Made by a program: the position numbers and the translations under genes
Part shown: positions 8,727-17,750 of the stretch, in pieces
Layout: every line of letters begins with the position of its first letter
Position numbering within the stretch: position 1 is the first letter of the stretch
Notes under the pieces: generated by a model
The model's input: the letters and a program-made list of their open reading frames with translations, nothing else
Told to the model about the DNA's origin: nothing
Database searches by the model: none
Origin: an uncultured Croceitalea sp.
GTDB lineage: Bacteria; Bacteroidota; Bacteroidia; Flavobacteriales; Flavobacteriaceae
Assembly (NCBI GenBank): GCA_947494805.1
Contig: CANLWK010000004.1
Span: forward strand, 226,490-290,489
DNA: 64,000 nt
Direction: 5' to 3'

Positions 8727-8787
8727 GCCCAAATATTGCTTGAAAGAGCTCATAACTTGTATCTTTACGCTATAGAATTAATTGAAA

Positions 8788-9369
8788 ATGCTTGGTTTAA
8801 AATTACCTACAGATCCCAGATGGGTCAATATCGTTGAAAAGAATATTGAAGAAATATTGACAGACCATGCCTATTGTGAACAGAAAGCGGCAAGCACGGC
8901 AATATCTTTGATTATTGGTTTTCCCGAAAAATCTGAGCTGGTAAAAGAAATGACCGCATTGGCCAGAGAAGAAATGGGACATTTCAATATGGTACATGAT
9001 AATATTCTTAAGCGAGGCTGGATTCTCGGGCGCGAGCGCAAAGATGAGTATGTACTTGAGCTGATGAAATTTTTCCCCAAAGGAGGTAGTCGAAATACCC
9101 ATTTGGTGCACAAACTTTTGTATGCTGCTTTAATTGAAGCAAGAAGCTGTGAACGGTTCCGATTGCTTTCAGAGAATATCGTTGATGAAGAGCTGGCAGA
9201 GTTCTACCGCAAACTCATGGTCAGTGAAGCCAACCACTATACCATGTTCTTAAAATTTGCCCGTAAATATGGTAAACGCGATGAAGTTGACCAAAAATGG
9301 CAAGACCTATTGGCACATGAGGCCGAAATCATGAAAAATTTGGGCAAAAAAGAAACTATTCATGGTTAG
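8788..9369 (+). CDS. miaE: tRNA-(ms2io6A) hydroxylase
   Basis: A 193-aa ferritin-like diiron monooxygenase that hydroxylates the prenyl group of 2-methylthio-N6-isopentenyladenosine at tRNA position 37. Iron-ligand motifs are EEMGHFNMV (about residue 62), IEARSCERF (about 113) and EANHYTMF (about 146). I chose the ATG at 8788; a TTG two codons upstream also fits the frame but homologues begin MLGLKLPTDPRW. The stop lies 1 bp from the convergent ppk1 stop. It needs MiaA and MiaB products, which are not in this window. Confidence 0.92.
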   Translation: MLGLKLPTDPRWVNIVEKNIEEILTDHAYCEQKAASTAISLIIGFPEKSELVKEMTALAREEMGHFNMVHDNILKRGWILGRERKDEYVLELMKFFPKGGSRNTHLVHKLLYAALIEARSCERFRLLSENIVDEELAEFYRKLMVSEANHYTMFLKFARKYGKRDEVDQKWQDLLAHEAEIMKNLGKKETIHG

Positions 9370-9370
9370 C

Positions 9371-11449
9371 CTAATCCTCTAACTTTTTCTTGTAGTAGTC
9401 ATACACGGCAAATTGAGAGCGTAATTTTGGTTTGTTATCATCTTTATACGCATTGTCATGCTTATCCGAAAACACCCGACCTTTAATATTGTCGTTCCAT
9501 GAAATTTCAAAGGTATCCAACAGTTCTTGTTTAACTTCAGCATCGTAAATAGGGCAACCTACCTCAACACGATAATCAAGATTTCGAGTCATCCAATCTG
9601 CAGAACTTATATAGATTTTTGGGTCATCATCATTTCCAAATATAAAGACCCTTGGGTGTTCTAAAAACTTGTCAACTACACTGATTGCTTCTATATTTTC
9701 ACTCATACCTTCGACTCCAGGTATCAAACAATTGATTCCTCTAATAATCAACTGAATTTTCACCCCTGCCCTACTTGCCTCATACAATTTATCTACCATT
9801 TTGTACGAAGTAAAACTGTTCATTTTAATTTTTATGTAGGCGGGTTTGCCTACCAATGCATTTGCAATTTCATCATCTATAAGCCTATTAAAGACATTCT
9901 TTGTGTAGTGGGGAGAAACAATCAAATGTTTGTACTTGTTAATCTTATAGGGCACATCAAAAAAGTCAAATACCTTGTTTACTTCTTTTAAAATACCATC
10001 ATGTGCAGTAAACAACGTATAGTCTGTATATATTTTCGCTGTGGACTCATTGAAATTACCGGTACTGATAAAGCCGTAACGTTTTAAGCCATCTTGCTCT
10101 TCTCGTTCAACAAAACAGACCTTTGTATGAACTTTTAGTCCCGGAATGCCAAATATGAGCCTTATACCTTCTTCCTGAAATATATTGGCGTATCTGATGT
10201 TAGCTTGTTCATCAAAACGGGCTTGCAGTTCTATCTGCACTGTAACTTCTTTACCGTTCTTAGCCGCGTTTATTAAAGCCGCAGCCACTTGTGAATCGTT
10301 TGCAAGACGATAGACTGTTAGCTTTATACGTCTGACTTTTGGGTCCAGAGCAGCCTCTTTTAAAAAGTTAATGACATATGAATAGCTCTGGTATGGGGTA
10401 TATATCATATAATCCCTAAGGGCAATTTGACCTAAAATACTGCCGTCTAGATGAAAGTCTTTCACGCGTAACGGAACAATTTTCTTGTATTGTAAATCCT
10501 TTCTGCCAAGACTTGGAAAACCCATATAGTCCCTCCTATTATGATATCTCCCGCCAGGAATCACGCTATCCGTTTCCTCTATATTCATTTTCTCTTTTAA
10601 GAATCGGAGCGTATCCATTTTTATGCGCTTGTCATAAACAAACCGAACTGGATTACTGATTTTTCGGTGTTCAACGCTTGAAGAAATCTTATCGATAAAA
10701 CTTTTGCTCAAGTCGTTATCGATGTCCAACTCGGCATCACGCGTAATTTTTATCATGTGTGCCGAAATCTCTGCATAATCAAACATGGTGAAAATCTGTC
10801 CCATACAGAAACGAATCACATCATCGACCATCATGATATAGTTATTTCCATTCTCTTCAGGAAGCACCACAAAGCGATCCAAACGCTTCGGAATTTCAAT
10901 TAGGGCATATTGTGTCTTATCATACGATTCATTCAGTGAAGCTTCTTTTTTCAAGACCATGCGTACGGCCAAATACGCAGCGGTGTCCTTTAGGTTTGGA
11001 AACTCTGCTAAGTTGTTCAAAATGATTGTAATCAGTTCGGGATTTACTTTTCTTAAAAAATAGTCCCTAACAAAAGTAGCTTGAGTAGTATTTACCTGAG
11101 TTTCATCTATGATATAAATACGCTCCGTAGCAAGCTCATTTTCAATTTGTTGTAATATTTTTCCGCTTTTCGCTTGTAGTTGAATCACATTTTTAGTGAT
11201 TTCTTCAAGTAGCACTTTAGCAGTTTCACCACCAAGAACACTTTTACCCGATTTACCAGCATCAACAATTCGTTTTACGGTGGCATATCTGACCTTAAAG
11301 AACTCATCAAGGTTATTACTGAAAATACCAAGAAAACGCAATCGCTCAATAAGCGGTACATTTTTATCAGCACTTTCTTGAAGTACTCGTTCATTAAAAT
11401 GTAACCAACTTATTTCTCTATTGACGTATTCGTTCTTTGGTTTTGTCAT
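9371..11449 (-). CDS. ppk1: Polyphosphate kinase 1
   Basis: A 692-aa enzyme that reversibly makes inorganic polyphosphate from ATP. The phosphorylated histidine is His441 in LKVHTKVCF, with the second conserved histidine at 598 in FLEHPRVF, matching E. coli His435 and His592. All four PPK1 regions are present, including the N-terminal REISWLHFNERVL. The start is 1 bp after the SixA-like gene, so the two are co-transcribed; both act on phosphate. Confidence 0.97.
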   Translation of the reverse strand: MTKPKNEYVNREISWLHFNERVLQESADKNVPLIERLRFLGIFSNNLDEFFKVRYATVKRIVDAGKSGKSVLGGETAKVLLEEITKNVIQLQAKSGKILQQIENELATERIYIIDETQVNTTQATFVRDYFLRKVNPELITIILNNLAEFPNLKDTAAYLAVRMVLKKEASLNESYDKTQYALIEIPKRLDRFVVLPEENGNNYIMMVDDVIRFCMGQIFTMFDYAEISAHMIKITRDAELDIDNDLSKSFIDKISSSVEHRKISNPVRFVYDKRIKMDTLRFLKEKMNIEETDSVIPGGRYHNRRDYMGFPSLGRKDLQYKKIVPLRVKDFHLDGSILGQIALRDYMIYTPYQSYSYVINFLKEAALDPKVRRIKLTVYRLANDSQVAAALINAAKNGKEVTVQIELQARFDEQANIRYANIFQEEGIRLIFGIPGLKVHTKVCFVEREEQDGLKRYGFISTGNFNESTAKIYTDYTLFTAHDGILKEVNKVFDFFDVPYKINKYKHLIVSPHYTKNVFNRLIDDEIANALVGKPAYIKIKMNSFTSYKMVDKLYEASRAGVKIQLIIRGINCLIPGVEGMSENIEAISVVDKFLEHPRVFIFGNDDDPKIYISSADWMTRNLDYRVEVGCPIYDAEVKQELLDTFEISWNDNIKGRVFSDKHDNAYKDDNKPKLRSQFAVYDYYKKKLED

Positions 11450-11450
11450 A

Positions 11451-11936
11451 TTATTTTAAGTCTCTTGGAAAAATTATTCTCTGAGTAATGCCGTTTTCAA
11501 TCGCACTCCATTGATTTACATCGAATTGTATTTCTGTCAAGCCAGCGGTTGGCACATTGTCAATATACTTATCTCCTAGCGTATTTACAAGGGTTGTGAA
11601 TGCATAGTTGTGCCCAAATACCATAACCGTCTGAAGTTCGTCATCTAGCGTCTTTAAAAAGTCCAAAACGGCATCCCCAGAAAAATCATAAAGCTGTTTG
11701 CTAATTTGAAACTTTTCAAAGGGATGGTTGAGCACCCTGGTCACTATCACCGCGGTATGCAATGCACGATTGGCATAACTGGAAAAAACAAAGTCTAACT
11801 TTTGATTGGTACTTGCCAGTGACTCTGCAACAAGGGAAGCATCCCGGATGCCCCTTTCTTTCAAAGGTCGGTCTTTGTCACTGACATTATACTCCCAAGA
11901 GGATTTGCCATGTCGCACAAAAAATACTGTTTTCAT
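11451..11936 (-). CDS. SixA-type histidine phosphatase
   Basis: A 161-aa phosphoglycerate-mutase-fold phosphatase with the RHGKSSW catalytic motif at residues 8-14, a RALHTA arginine segment (about 57) and FGHNYAFT with the second catalytic His (about 113). The family includes SixA, which dephosphorylates histidine on phosphorelay proteins; the substrate here is not known. Coupled to ppk1 downstream (1-bp gap) and 6 bp after pdxH. Confidence 0.85.
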   Translation of the reverse strand: MKTVFFVRHGKSSWEYNVSDKDRPLKERGIRDASLVAESLASTNQKLDFVFSSYANRALHTAVIVTRVLNHPFEKFQISKQLYDFSGDAVLDFLKTLDDELQTVMVFGHNYAFTTLVNTLGDKYIDNVPTAGLTEIQFDVNQWSAIENGITQRIIFPRDLK

Positions 11937-11942
11937 AATACT

Positions 11943-12590
11943 TTAGGGTTGTAATCGTTCCATTTTCCAATTATAATCTTCTTGAAGTTTATATCGAATG
12001 CGATCGTGCAATCTATTTGGCCTACCCTGCCAAAATTCAATACTTTCAGGTCTTACAAGATATCCTCCCCATGTTTTCGGGCGTTCAATGACCCTGCCTT
12101 CATAACTTTTCTCTAAGCTTTTCAGACGTTCTTCCAGAACAGTCCTTGAGGCTACCACTTCGCTCTGATTCGAAACAATTGCCCCAAGCTGACTACCTAC
12201 AGGTCTCGATTCAAAATAGCCATCAGAAAGGTTTTCTGCTATTTTTTCGGCCTTGCCCTTAACAATGACCTGACGTTCTAAATCTGGCCAAAAAAAAGAA
12301 AGACATACCGAGGGGTTGGCTGCGATGGCTTTTCCCTTTTCACTTTCGTAGTTCGTATAAAAAATAAAACCTTCATGGTTATATCGTTTCATCAATACCA
12401 CGCGATTTTTAGGAAACCCATCTAAACCTATAGTAGAAATGGTCATCGCATTGGGTTCATCAGCACCATCCGTTGCCTCAACCTCATAAAACCATTTTTG
12501 AAATTGTTGTAACGGGTTTTCATCTATGGAACTTTCATCGAGCTCACTTTTGTTGTAAGACTTTCTGTAATCACTTAAATCTTTTTGCAT
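11943..12590 (-). CDS. pdxH: Pyridoxamine/pyridoxine 5'-phosphate oxidase
   Basis: A 215-aa FMN enzyme making pyridoxal 5'-phosphate. Visible are the substrate/FMN segments NRVVLMKRYN (about residue 62), FYTNYESEKG (about 77), QSEVVASR (about 142) and the C-terminal WQGRPNRLHDR (about 192) that is diagnostic for PdxH. Length is usual for the family. Confidence 0.95.
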   Translation of the reverse strand: MQKDLSDYRKSYNKSELDESSIDENPLQQFQKWFYEVEATDGADEPNAMTISTIGLDGFPKNRVVLMKRYNHEGFIFYTNYESEKGKAIAANPSVCLSFFWPDLERQVIVKGKAEKIAENLSDGYFESRPVGSQLGAIVSNQSEVVASRTVLEERLKSLEKSYEGRVIERPKTWGGYLVRPESIEFWQGRPNRLHDRIRYKLQEDYNWKMERLQP

Positions 12591-12649
12591 GACGTAAATT
12601 GAAGTCTAACAAAGTTCAACAAAAGATACCAGAAGTAAAAGTGGCTTCT

Positions 12650-13555
12650 CTAAATTTCAAAGACCTTTCCATCATCTGCCAATTCAACAGTTTTGAAAAC
12701 CTCTTGTGCCTCTTCTTTAAACAAATCAAGAGACTTATAGCGTGTAGAATAGTGACCTAAAATCAATTTGCCCACATTGGCGTTTTTTGCAATCTGTGCT
12801 GCCTGTTTAGCAGTGGTATGCTTAGTTTTTTTACACAGATGACTTTCCGAATCCAAAAAAGTGGACTCATGGTACAAAAGGTCAACACCTCTTATTTGTG
12901 GAATGATATCCTCTTTGTATGCTGTATCACTACAAAAGGCGTAACTCTTGGTTTTAGGTGGGTCAAAGGTCAACAAGGTGTTTTTAATGACTTGACCATT
13001 GTCAAGTTTTACATCTTTGCCGTTTTTGATATTGCGAAATTGGCTTTTGTCAATCTCATATGTTTTAACAGCTTCAATATTTAAACCTCTTTGTGTTGGC
13101 TTTTCTTTGAACAAAAAACCATTGGTATATACTCTATGGTTCAACGGAATGGTTTCTGCAATTACGTTCTCATCTTCAAAAACAACCTCAGCTTTTTTTG
13201 ATGTCAATTCATGAAAACAAAGTGGATAATTGGTCCAAGAATCACCGAGTTTTAATAGTAATGTGATGGCCTCTTTGATGCCCTTTGGTCCGTAAATGTG
13301 CAGTTCTTTTTCTCGTCCCAACAATCTAAGTGTGGATATCAGTCCTGGTAATCCAAAAAAATGATCTCCGTGTAAATGAGAGATAAATATATGTGAGATA
13401 CGTGAGAACTTAAGTTTATGCTTCCGCAGTTGTACTTGTGTGCCTTCACCACAGTCAATAAGAAACATATGGTTACGAATCTCAAGTAACTGTGAAGTAG
13501 GATTGGTCAGTGTTCGTGGTGTTGCGGCATAACAGCCTAGAATGGTTAGTTTCAC
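12650..13555 (-). CDS. rnz: Ribonuclease Z
   Basis: A 301-aa metallo-beta-lactamase-fold endonuclease that matures tRNA 3' ends. The zinc motif SHLHGDHFFGLPG lies at about residues 59-71, with further ligands in FCSDTAY (about 207) and LGHYSTRY (about 266). The start codon is GTG at 13555; no ATG fits nearby, and the MKLTILGCYAATPR opening is conserved. Lies 59 bp upstream of pdxH on the same strand. Confidence 0.94.
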   Translation of the reverse strand: MKLTILGCYAATPRTLTNPTSQLLEIRNHMFLIDCGEGTQVQLRKHKLKFSRISHIFISHLHGDHFFGLPGLISTLRLLGREKELHIYGPKGIKEAITLLLKLGDSWTNYPLCFHELTSKKAEVVFEDENVIAETIPLNHRVYTNGFLFKEKPTQRGLNIEAVKTYEIDKSQFRNIKNGKDVKLDNGQVIKNTLLTFDPPKTKSYAFCSDTAYKEDIIPQIRGVDLLYHESTFLDSESHLCKKTKHTTAKQAAQIAKNANVGKLILGHYSTRYKSLDLFKEEAQEVFKTVELADDGKVFEI

Positions 13556-13565
13556 TTAATGTTCT

Positions 13566-13706
13566 GGGTTGGTTTCAGGTTTCGAGTTTATATTTCGTAG
13601 TTATGATTTATTTTATTGAAGGAAAAAGATACATGTTCAAAATAAAATTTACCAAGTCAATCATGTTGTTTTGAACTTAACTTGAAACCCTAGACTTGAA
13701 ACTCTC
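13566..13706. repeat. Intergenic imperfect inverted repeat, TTTCAAGT-like words
   Basis: The 153-bp gap between rnz and the STAS-like gene has related words at each end: GGTTTCAGGTTTCGAG on the left (13571-13586) and AACTTGAAACCCTAGACTTG on the right (13679-13698), the latter being two tandem ACTTGAAAC-type units. The two ends are imperfect reverse complements. It codes nothing and looks like a low-complexity intergenic element. Confidence 0.5.
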
Positions 13707-13708
13707 AA

Positions 13709-14041
13709 CTAAAGTCCAAGATCCCGTTCAATTTCTTCCATTTCTATAAGGTCCTTCGCCTCTTGAATCGTGGGTACCAAATTGATTTCATCCGGCACTT
13801 CGTCATAGGTAACTTTTTCGGTTACCAAAATAAAAGATTTATTGGTCGCGCGATGGGCATTTGAAAGCTCTAAAAACTCCAAAATATCATCTGCCGTTAG
13901 TGTATCGAAGGAAAAGAGATTAACTATGATATTATCTACATTGATTTTAGAATAGCTATTTTTCAAATTCTCTAAAAACACTGGTAGTTCAATATTTTCT
14001 TGAAAGACAATGGTTGTCGTTCCGTCTTTATCAAAAATCAT
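13709..14041 (-). CDS. Small STAS-like protein
   Basis: A 110-aa acidic soluble protein with an alternating beta/alpha pattern: DNIIVNLFSF (about residue 36), a DDILEFLEL helix, KSFILVTEKV (about 68) and a C-terminal helix rich in Glu. This resembles the anti-sigma-antagonist (STAS) fold, but there is no obvious phosphorylatable Ser motif. It starts 2 bp after pyrB and probably shares its transcript. I recall such genes beside rnz in other flavobacteria, but function is unknown. Confidence 0.7.
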   Translation of the reverse strand: MIFDKDGTTTIVFQENIELPVFLENLKNSYSKINVDNIIVNLFSFDTLTADDILEFLELSNAHRATNKSFILVTEKVTYDEVPDEINLVPTIQEAKDLIEMEEIERDLGL

Positions 14042-14043
14042 AA

Positions 14044-14970
14044 CTATTTAATTTTAGATGCCAATAGATAAATTACCGCCATTCGAATAGCAACCCCATT
14101 TTCTACTTGGTTCAATATAATGGATTGTCCTGAATCAGCTACATCTGAAGTAATTTCAACTCCCCTGTTAATAGGGCCGGGGTGCATGATGACAATTTCT
14201 TTATCTAATTTTTGAAGAATTGACTTAGTGACTCCAAACTGTTGCGTATACTCTCGAGTTGTAGGAAAATAACTGATATCCATACGCTCATTTTGAACGC
14301 GGAGCATATTGGCCACATCACACCATTCCAATGCTTTTATTAAGTTGGTCTCTACTTCTACCCCCAGTGACTCAATATGTTTGGGAATCAATGTTTTTGG
14401 CCCACAGACTTTCACGTTCGCCCCTTGTAATTTTAGCGCAAAAATATTTGAAAGTGCCACTCTTGAGTGTAGGATATCACCAACAATGACTACATTTTTG
14501 CCGGCAACTTCGCTCAACTTTTCACGTATGGAATACGAATCCAATAACGCTTGCGTAGGATGTTCATGTGCACCATCACCAGCATTTACTATCGCTGCAC
14601 TTACATGTTTGGACAAAAAGATGCCCGCCCCAGGGTTTGGATGTCGCATCACTACCATATCCACCTTCATGGATAAAATATTGTTTACAGTATCGATAAG
14701 AGTTTCTCCCTTTTTTAAGGAAGACTGTCCTGCAGAAAAATTGATAACATCTGCAGATAGTCTTTTTTCGGCCAACTCAAATGAAAGTTTCGTTCTGGTA
14801 CTGTTCTCAAAGAAAATATTGGCAATTGTAATATCCCTAAGGGTTGGGACCTTTTTGATAGAGCGATTAATAACTTCTTTAAAGTGGTCAGCAGTTTCAA
14901 AAATGAGGTCAATATCTTTTTTGTTCAGATACTTTATTCCCAATAAATGATTGACGCTCAATTCACTCAT
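14044..14970 (-). CDS. pyrB: Aspartate carbamoyltransferase catalytic subunit
   Basis: A 308-aa enzyme that condenses carbamoyl phosphate with aspartate in pyrimidine synthesis. The carbamoyl-phosphate loop ENSTRTKLSFELA (about residue 55), VMRHPNPGA, HPTQALLD (about 137) and MHPGPINRG (about 265) are intact. It follows pyrR by 3 bp. No pyrI regulatory subunit is visible nearby. Confidence 0.97.
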   Translation of the reverse strand: MSELSVNHLLGIKYLNKKDIDLIFETADHFKEVINRSIKKVPTLRDITIANIFFENSTRTKLSFELAEKRLSADVINFSAGQSSLKKGETLIDTVNNILSMKVDMVVMRHPNPGAGIFLSKHVSAAIVNAGDGAHEHPTQALLDSYSIREKLSEVAGKNVVIVGDILHSRVALSNIFALKLQGANVKVCGPKTLIPKHIESLGVEVETNLIKALEWCDVANMLRVQNERMDISYFPTTREYTQQFGVTKSILQKLDKEIVIMHPGPINRGVEITSDVADSGQSIILNQVENGVAIRMAVIYLLASKIK

Positions 14971-14973
14971 ATG

Positions 14974-15513
14974 CTATCTACTTACTAAATATACGGCATC
15001 TTCGCCATCGTTCTCTTGCCACATTACTTTAACCTTTTCATCGTTTATGGCATCTACCTGTCTACCCCTATAATTCGGTTGTATGGGTAAGTGCCGACTA
15101 AAGCGTCTGTCAATTAAGGTCAATAGTTCTATCTCTTGGGGTCTGCCAAAAGACTGTACGGCGGTCAATGCCGCTCGTATGCTTCTGCCAGTGTACAAAA
15201 CATCATCAATAAAGACCACTTTTTTATTTTCGACCAAAAAATCAATTTTGGTTTGGTTTGCCTCTAGAATTTTATCACCCCGTCTAAAATCGTCTCTATA
15301 AAATGTAATATCCAAAGAACCTAAATCTACATTTCTTACCTTGTATTCTTGCTGTAAAAGTTCGGTCAACCGTCGGGCTAAATAAATACCACGAGGTTGT
15401 AGGCCTATCAAAACAGTATTTGAAAAATCTAAGTGGTTTTCGAGCAATTGACAAGCCAAACGGTGCAGTATAATGTGAATTTCTTTGGCGGAAAGCAATA
15501 CTCTTTGACTCAT
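14974..15513 (-). CDS. pyrR: PyrR uracil phosphoribosyltransferase / pyr regulator
   Basis: A 179-aa PRTase-fold protein with the PRPP-binding motif VVFIDDVLYTGRS (about residue 97). The frame is open 34 codons further upstream, but homologues start at MSQRVLLSAKE and a promoter -7 box (15542-15549) lies inside the longer version, so I take the ATG at 15513. In Firmicutes PyrR binds leader RNA to control attenuation; here the predicted leader is only about 20 nt, too short for that, so the enzyme role (UMP salvage) or another RNA site is more likely. Confidence 0.93.
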   Translation of the reverse strand: MSQRVLLSAKEIHIILHRLACQLLENHLDFSNTVLIGLQPRGIYLARRLTELLQQEYKVRNVDLGSLDITFYRDDFRRGDKILEANQTKIDFLVENKKVVFIDDVLYTGRSIRAALTAVQSFGRPQEIELLTLIDRRFSRHLPIQPNYRGRQVDAINDEKVKVMWQENDGEDAVYLVSR

Positions 15514-15541
15514 GTGCGATACAAACGTCTCGTTCGAGCTA

Positions 15542-15549
15542 CAAAAGTA
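15542..15549 (-). promoter_or_regulatory. -7 box of pyrR-pyrB promoter
   Basis: The minus strand reads TACTTTTG, an exact TAnnTTTG match 28 bp before the pyrR ATG. The position 19 bp further upstream reads ATGG, a weak -33. Transcription would start near 15535. Confidence 0.5.
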
Positions 15550-15571
15550 AGCAATTCTACAGGTAACTCCA

Positions 15572-15606
15572 TATAAAACAAAAAGCCCTTGATTTTCATC
15601 AAGGGC
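15572..15606 (-). terminator. Rho-independent terminator after rpsA
   Basis: A perfect 8-bp stem (GCCCTTGA / TCAAGGGC, 15585-15592 and 15599-15606) with a 6-nt loop is followed on the minus strand by TTTTTGTTTT. It lies 26 bp after the rpsA stop. Confidence 0.85.
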
Positions 15607-15631
15607 CTTGAACAACTTTTAAATGGATGGC

Positions 15632-17494
15632 TTATTTCTTTTTGGCGTCGGCCTCCATTTTATCTTTTAGCGCTTGTAATTGCGAGTTAGCATCACCTAA
15701 AGTAGGTGCGGCTTCGTCAGCTGCAGCTGCCATTTTCTTTTTGGCAGTTCTTACGTTGCGTTCTTCTTGCTCTCTAAAGATAGCAGTATGGCTTGCCACA
15801 ACTCGCTTGAAGTCTTTATTGAATTCAATAATCTTAAATTCAACTTCTTCACCTTTAGTAACTTTCTTACCATCTTCTTTTTCCATATGCCTTGATGGAA
15901 TGAAACCAGTGATATCTTCATTGAAAACAACTGTAGCACCTTTGTCAACAATATCAGATACGGCAGCTTTGTGGATGGTACCTTCTGCAAATTCAGTAGC
16001 ATACTTATCCCAAGGATTCTCAGTGGTCTGTTTATGACCTAAGCTCAATTTTCTACCATCAACGTCCAATTCAAGAACCTCAACCTCCAGCGTATCACTT
16101 ACGTTTACAAACTCCGATGGGTGCTTAATTTTCTTGGTCCATGAAAGATCGGAAATATAGATCAGACCATCGATACCTTCTTCCATTTCAACAAACACAC
16201 CAAAATTGGTAAAGTTTCTGACGATACCTTTGTGACGTGATCCTACAGGGTATTTAGAAGTAATATCAGTCCATGGGTCTGGTGTCAATTGCTTGATACC
16301 AAGTGACATTTTTCTATCTTCTCTATCTAGGGTCAATACAACAGCTTCAACCTCATCGCCAACTTTTACAAAGTCTTGTGCTGAACGTAAGTGCGTAGAC
16401 CAAGACATTTCAGAAACGTGAATAAGACCTTCAACGCCTTCAGCAACTTCAATAAATGCACCGTAATCAGCAATAACGACTACTTTACCTTTTACTTTGT
16501 CACCAATTTTGATTTCATCACCTAAGGCATCCCATGGGTGTTTCTCTAATTGTTTAAGGCCTAATTGGATTCTTGACTTGTTATCATCAAAATCAAGGAT
16601 TACCACATTTAACTTCTGGTCTAGTTCAACAACCTCGTTCGGGTGGTTGATTCGGCTCCAAGAAAGGTCGGTAATGTGAATAAGACCATCAACACCACCT
16701 AGGTCGATAAAGACACCGTATGATGTAACATTCTTAACAACACCTTCCAATACTTGACCTTTTTCAAGTTGACCGATAATCTCTTTCTTCTGCTCTTCGA
16801 TATCAGCCTCAATAAGTGCTTTGTGCGAAACTACAACGTTTTTGAACTCGTGGTTGATCTTCACCACTTTGAATTCCATCGTTTTACCAACATATTGGTC
16901 GTAATCGCGAATTGGCTTCACATCAATCTGTGAACCTGGTAAGAAAGCTTCAATGCCAAAAACATCGACAATCATACCTCCTTTGGTTCTGCACTTAACA
17001 AAACCTGTTACAATTTCCTCTTTATCATGGGCAGCGTTTACACGGTCCCAAGCCATGATAGTTCTCGCCTTTCTGTGCGAAAGTACCAACTGACCTGTTT
17101 TATCTTCTCTGATATCGATAAGTACTTCTACTTTATCGCCAACTTTTAAATCAGGATTGTATCTAAATTCATTCAAAGAGATAACACCTTCAGACTTTGC
17201 ATTAATGTCGATGATGGCCTCTCTGTCCGTCATATGAACAACATGACCTTCAACAACCTCAGCATCTGCCGTGTCAACAAAGTTCTCTTCTACCAATGAT
17301 TCAAATTCCTTAAGCTTTGTATCGTCTACACGCTCAATGCCCTCTTCATACTTGTCCCAATCAAAATTCTCTAAAAATTCTTTTGGGTCTTGTTTTGGGG
17401 TTTCTTCCTTTTTGGTTTCCACTACCTCTTGAAGTGTTTCGGTAGCTGTCTCTGAAGCTTCTGTCGCTTCAACTTGTTTTTTCTCTTCAGCCAT
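15632..17494 (-). CDS. rpsA: 30S ribosomal protein S1
   Basis: A 620-aa RNA-binding ribosomal protein with six S1 domains, marked by the strand motifs GVISLNEF, AFLPGSQID, GLIHITDLSW, GLIHVSEMSW, GLIYISDLSW and GFIPSRHMEK in order. The N-terminal 60 residues are Glu/Thr/Lys-rich linker sequence and the C-terminus ends in a short Lys/Ala tail. Lies alone between its own promoter and terminator. In flavobacteria mRNAs mostly lack Shine-Dalgarno sites, so S1 has particular importance for initiation (established for the group, not shown here). Confidence 0.97.
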   Translation of the reverse strand: MAEEKKQVEATEASETATETLQEVVETKKEETPKQDPKEFLENFDWDKYEEGIERVDDTKLKEFESLVEENFVDTADAEVVEGHVVHMTDREAIIDINAKSEGVISLNEFRYNPDLKVGDKVEVLIDIREDKTGQLVLSHRKARTIMAWDRVNAAHDKEEIVTGFVKCRTKGGMIVDVFGIEAFLPGSQIDVKPIRDYDQYVGKTMEFKVVKINHEFKNVVVSHKALIEADIEEQKKEIIGQLEKGQVLEGVVKNVTSYGVFIDLGGVDGLIHITDLSWSRINHPNEVVELDQKLNVVILDFDDNKSRIQLGLKQLEKHPWDALGDEIKIGDKVKGKVVVIADYGAFIEVAEGVEGLIHVSEMSWSTHLRSAQDFVKVGDEVEAVVLTLDREDRKMSLGIKQLTPDPWTDITSKYPVGSRHKGIVRNFTNFGVFVEMEEGIDGLIYISDLSWTKKIKHPSEFVNVSDTLEVEVLELDVDGRKLSLGHKQTTENPWDKYATEFAEGTIHKAAVSDIVDKGATVVFNEDITGFIPSRHMEKEDGKKVTKGEEVEFKIIEFNKDFKRVVASHTAIFREQEERNVRTAKKKMAAAADEAAPTLGDANSQLQALKDKMEADAKKK

Positions 17495-17607
17495 CTGCTG
17501 ATTAAAATTTGTATTCTACAGTTTTACAAGAGTTAAACGATTACTATAGAAGTTGTTATCAGTATCTTTTGTTCCCTTTTTCCTCTTGTGTTCGTTAAAA
17601 AGGAGTG

Positions 17608-17638
17608 CAAAAATACAATTAATTATCTGTAATACAAA
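17608..17638 (-). promoter_or_regulatory. rpsA promoter (consensus Bacteroidetes type)
   Basis: On the minus strand TTTG (17638-17635), a spacer of exactly 19 bp, and TATTTTTG (17615-17608) match the TTTG-N19-TAnnTTTG consensus completely. The predicted leader to the rpsA ATG is about 105 nt, long enough for autoregulation by S1, which is inference. Confidence 0.85.
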
Positions 17639-17750
17639 CCTTTATTGTGATTACTACAAACCCCGTTCATTATTCAAAGAAAATTGATTTAAAATGTGAC
17701 TTTTATAGCTATATTGTTTCTTATTATTAACTACAAAAAAAACACGTATT

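Noticed and set aside
14309-14950. Plus-strand 213-aa open frame opposite pyrB
   Set aside because: pyrB on the other strand has all catalytic motifs; this frame has no recognisable feature.
15514-15615. N-terminal extension of PyrR by 34 residues
   Set aside because: The extension is not conserved, is Cys/Phe-rich, and contains the promoter -7 box.
17495-17607. Riboswitch in the rpsA leader
   Set aside because: The leader is about 105 nt but I see no known riboswitch motif or stable paired core; autoregulation by S1 is only a guess.
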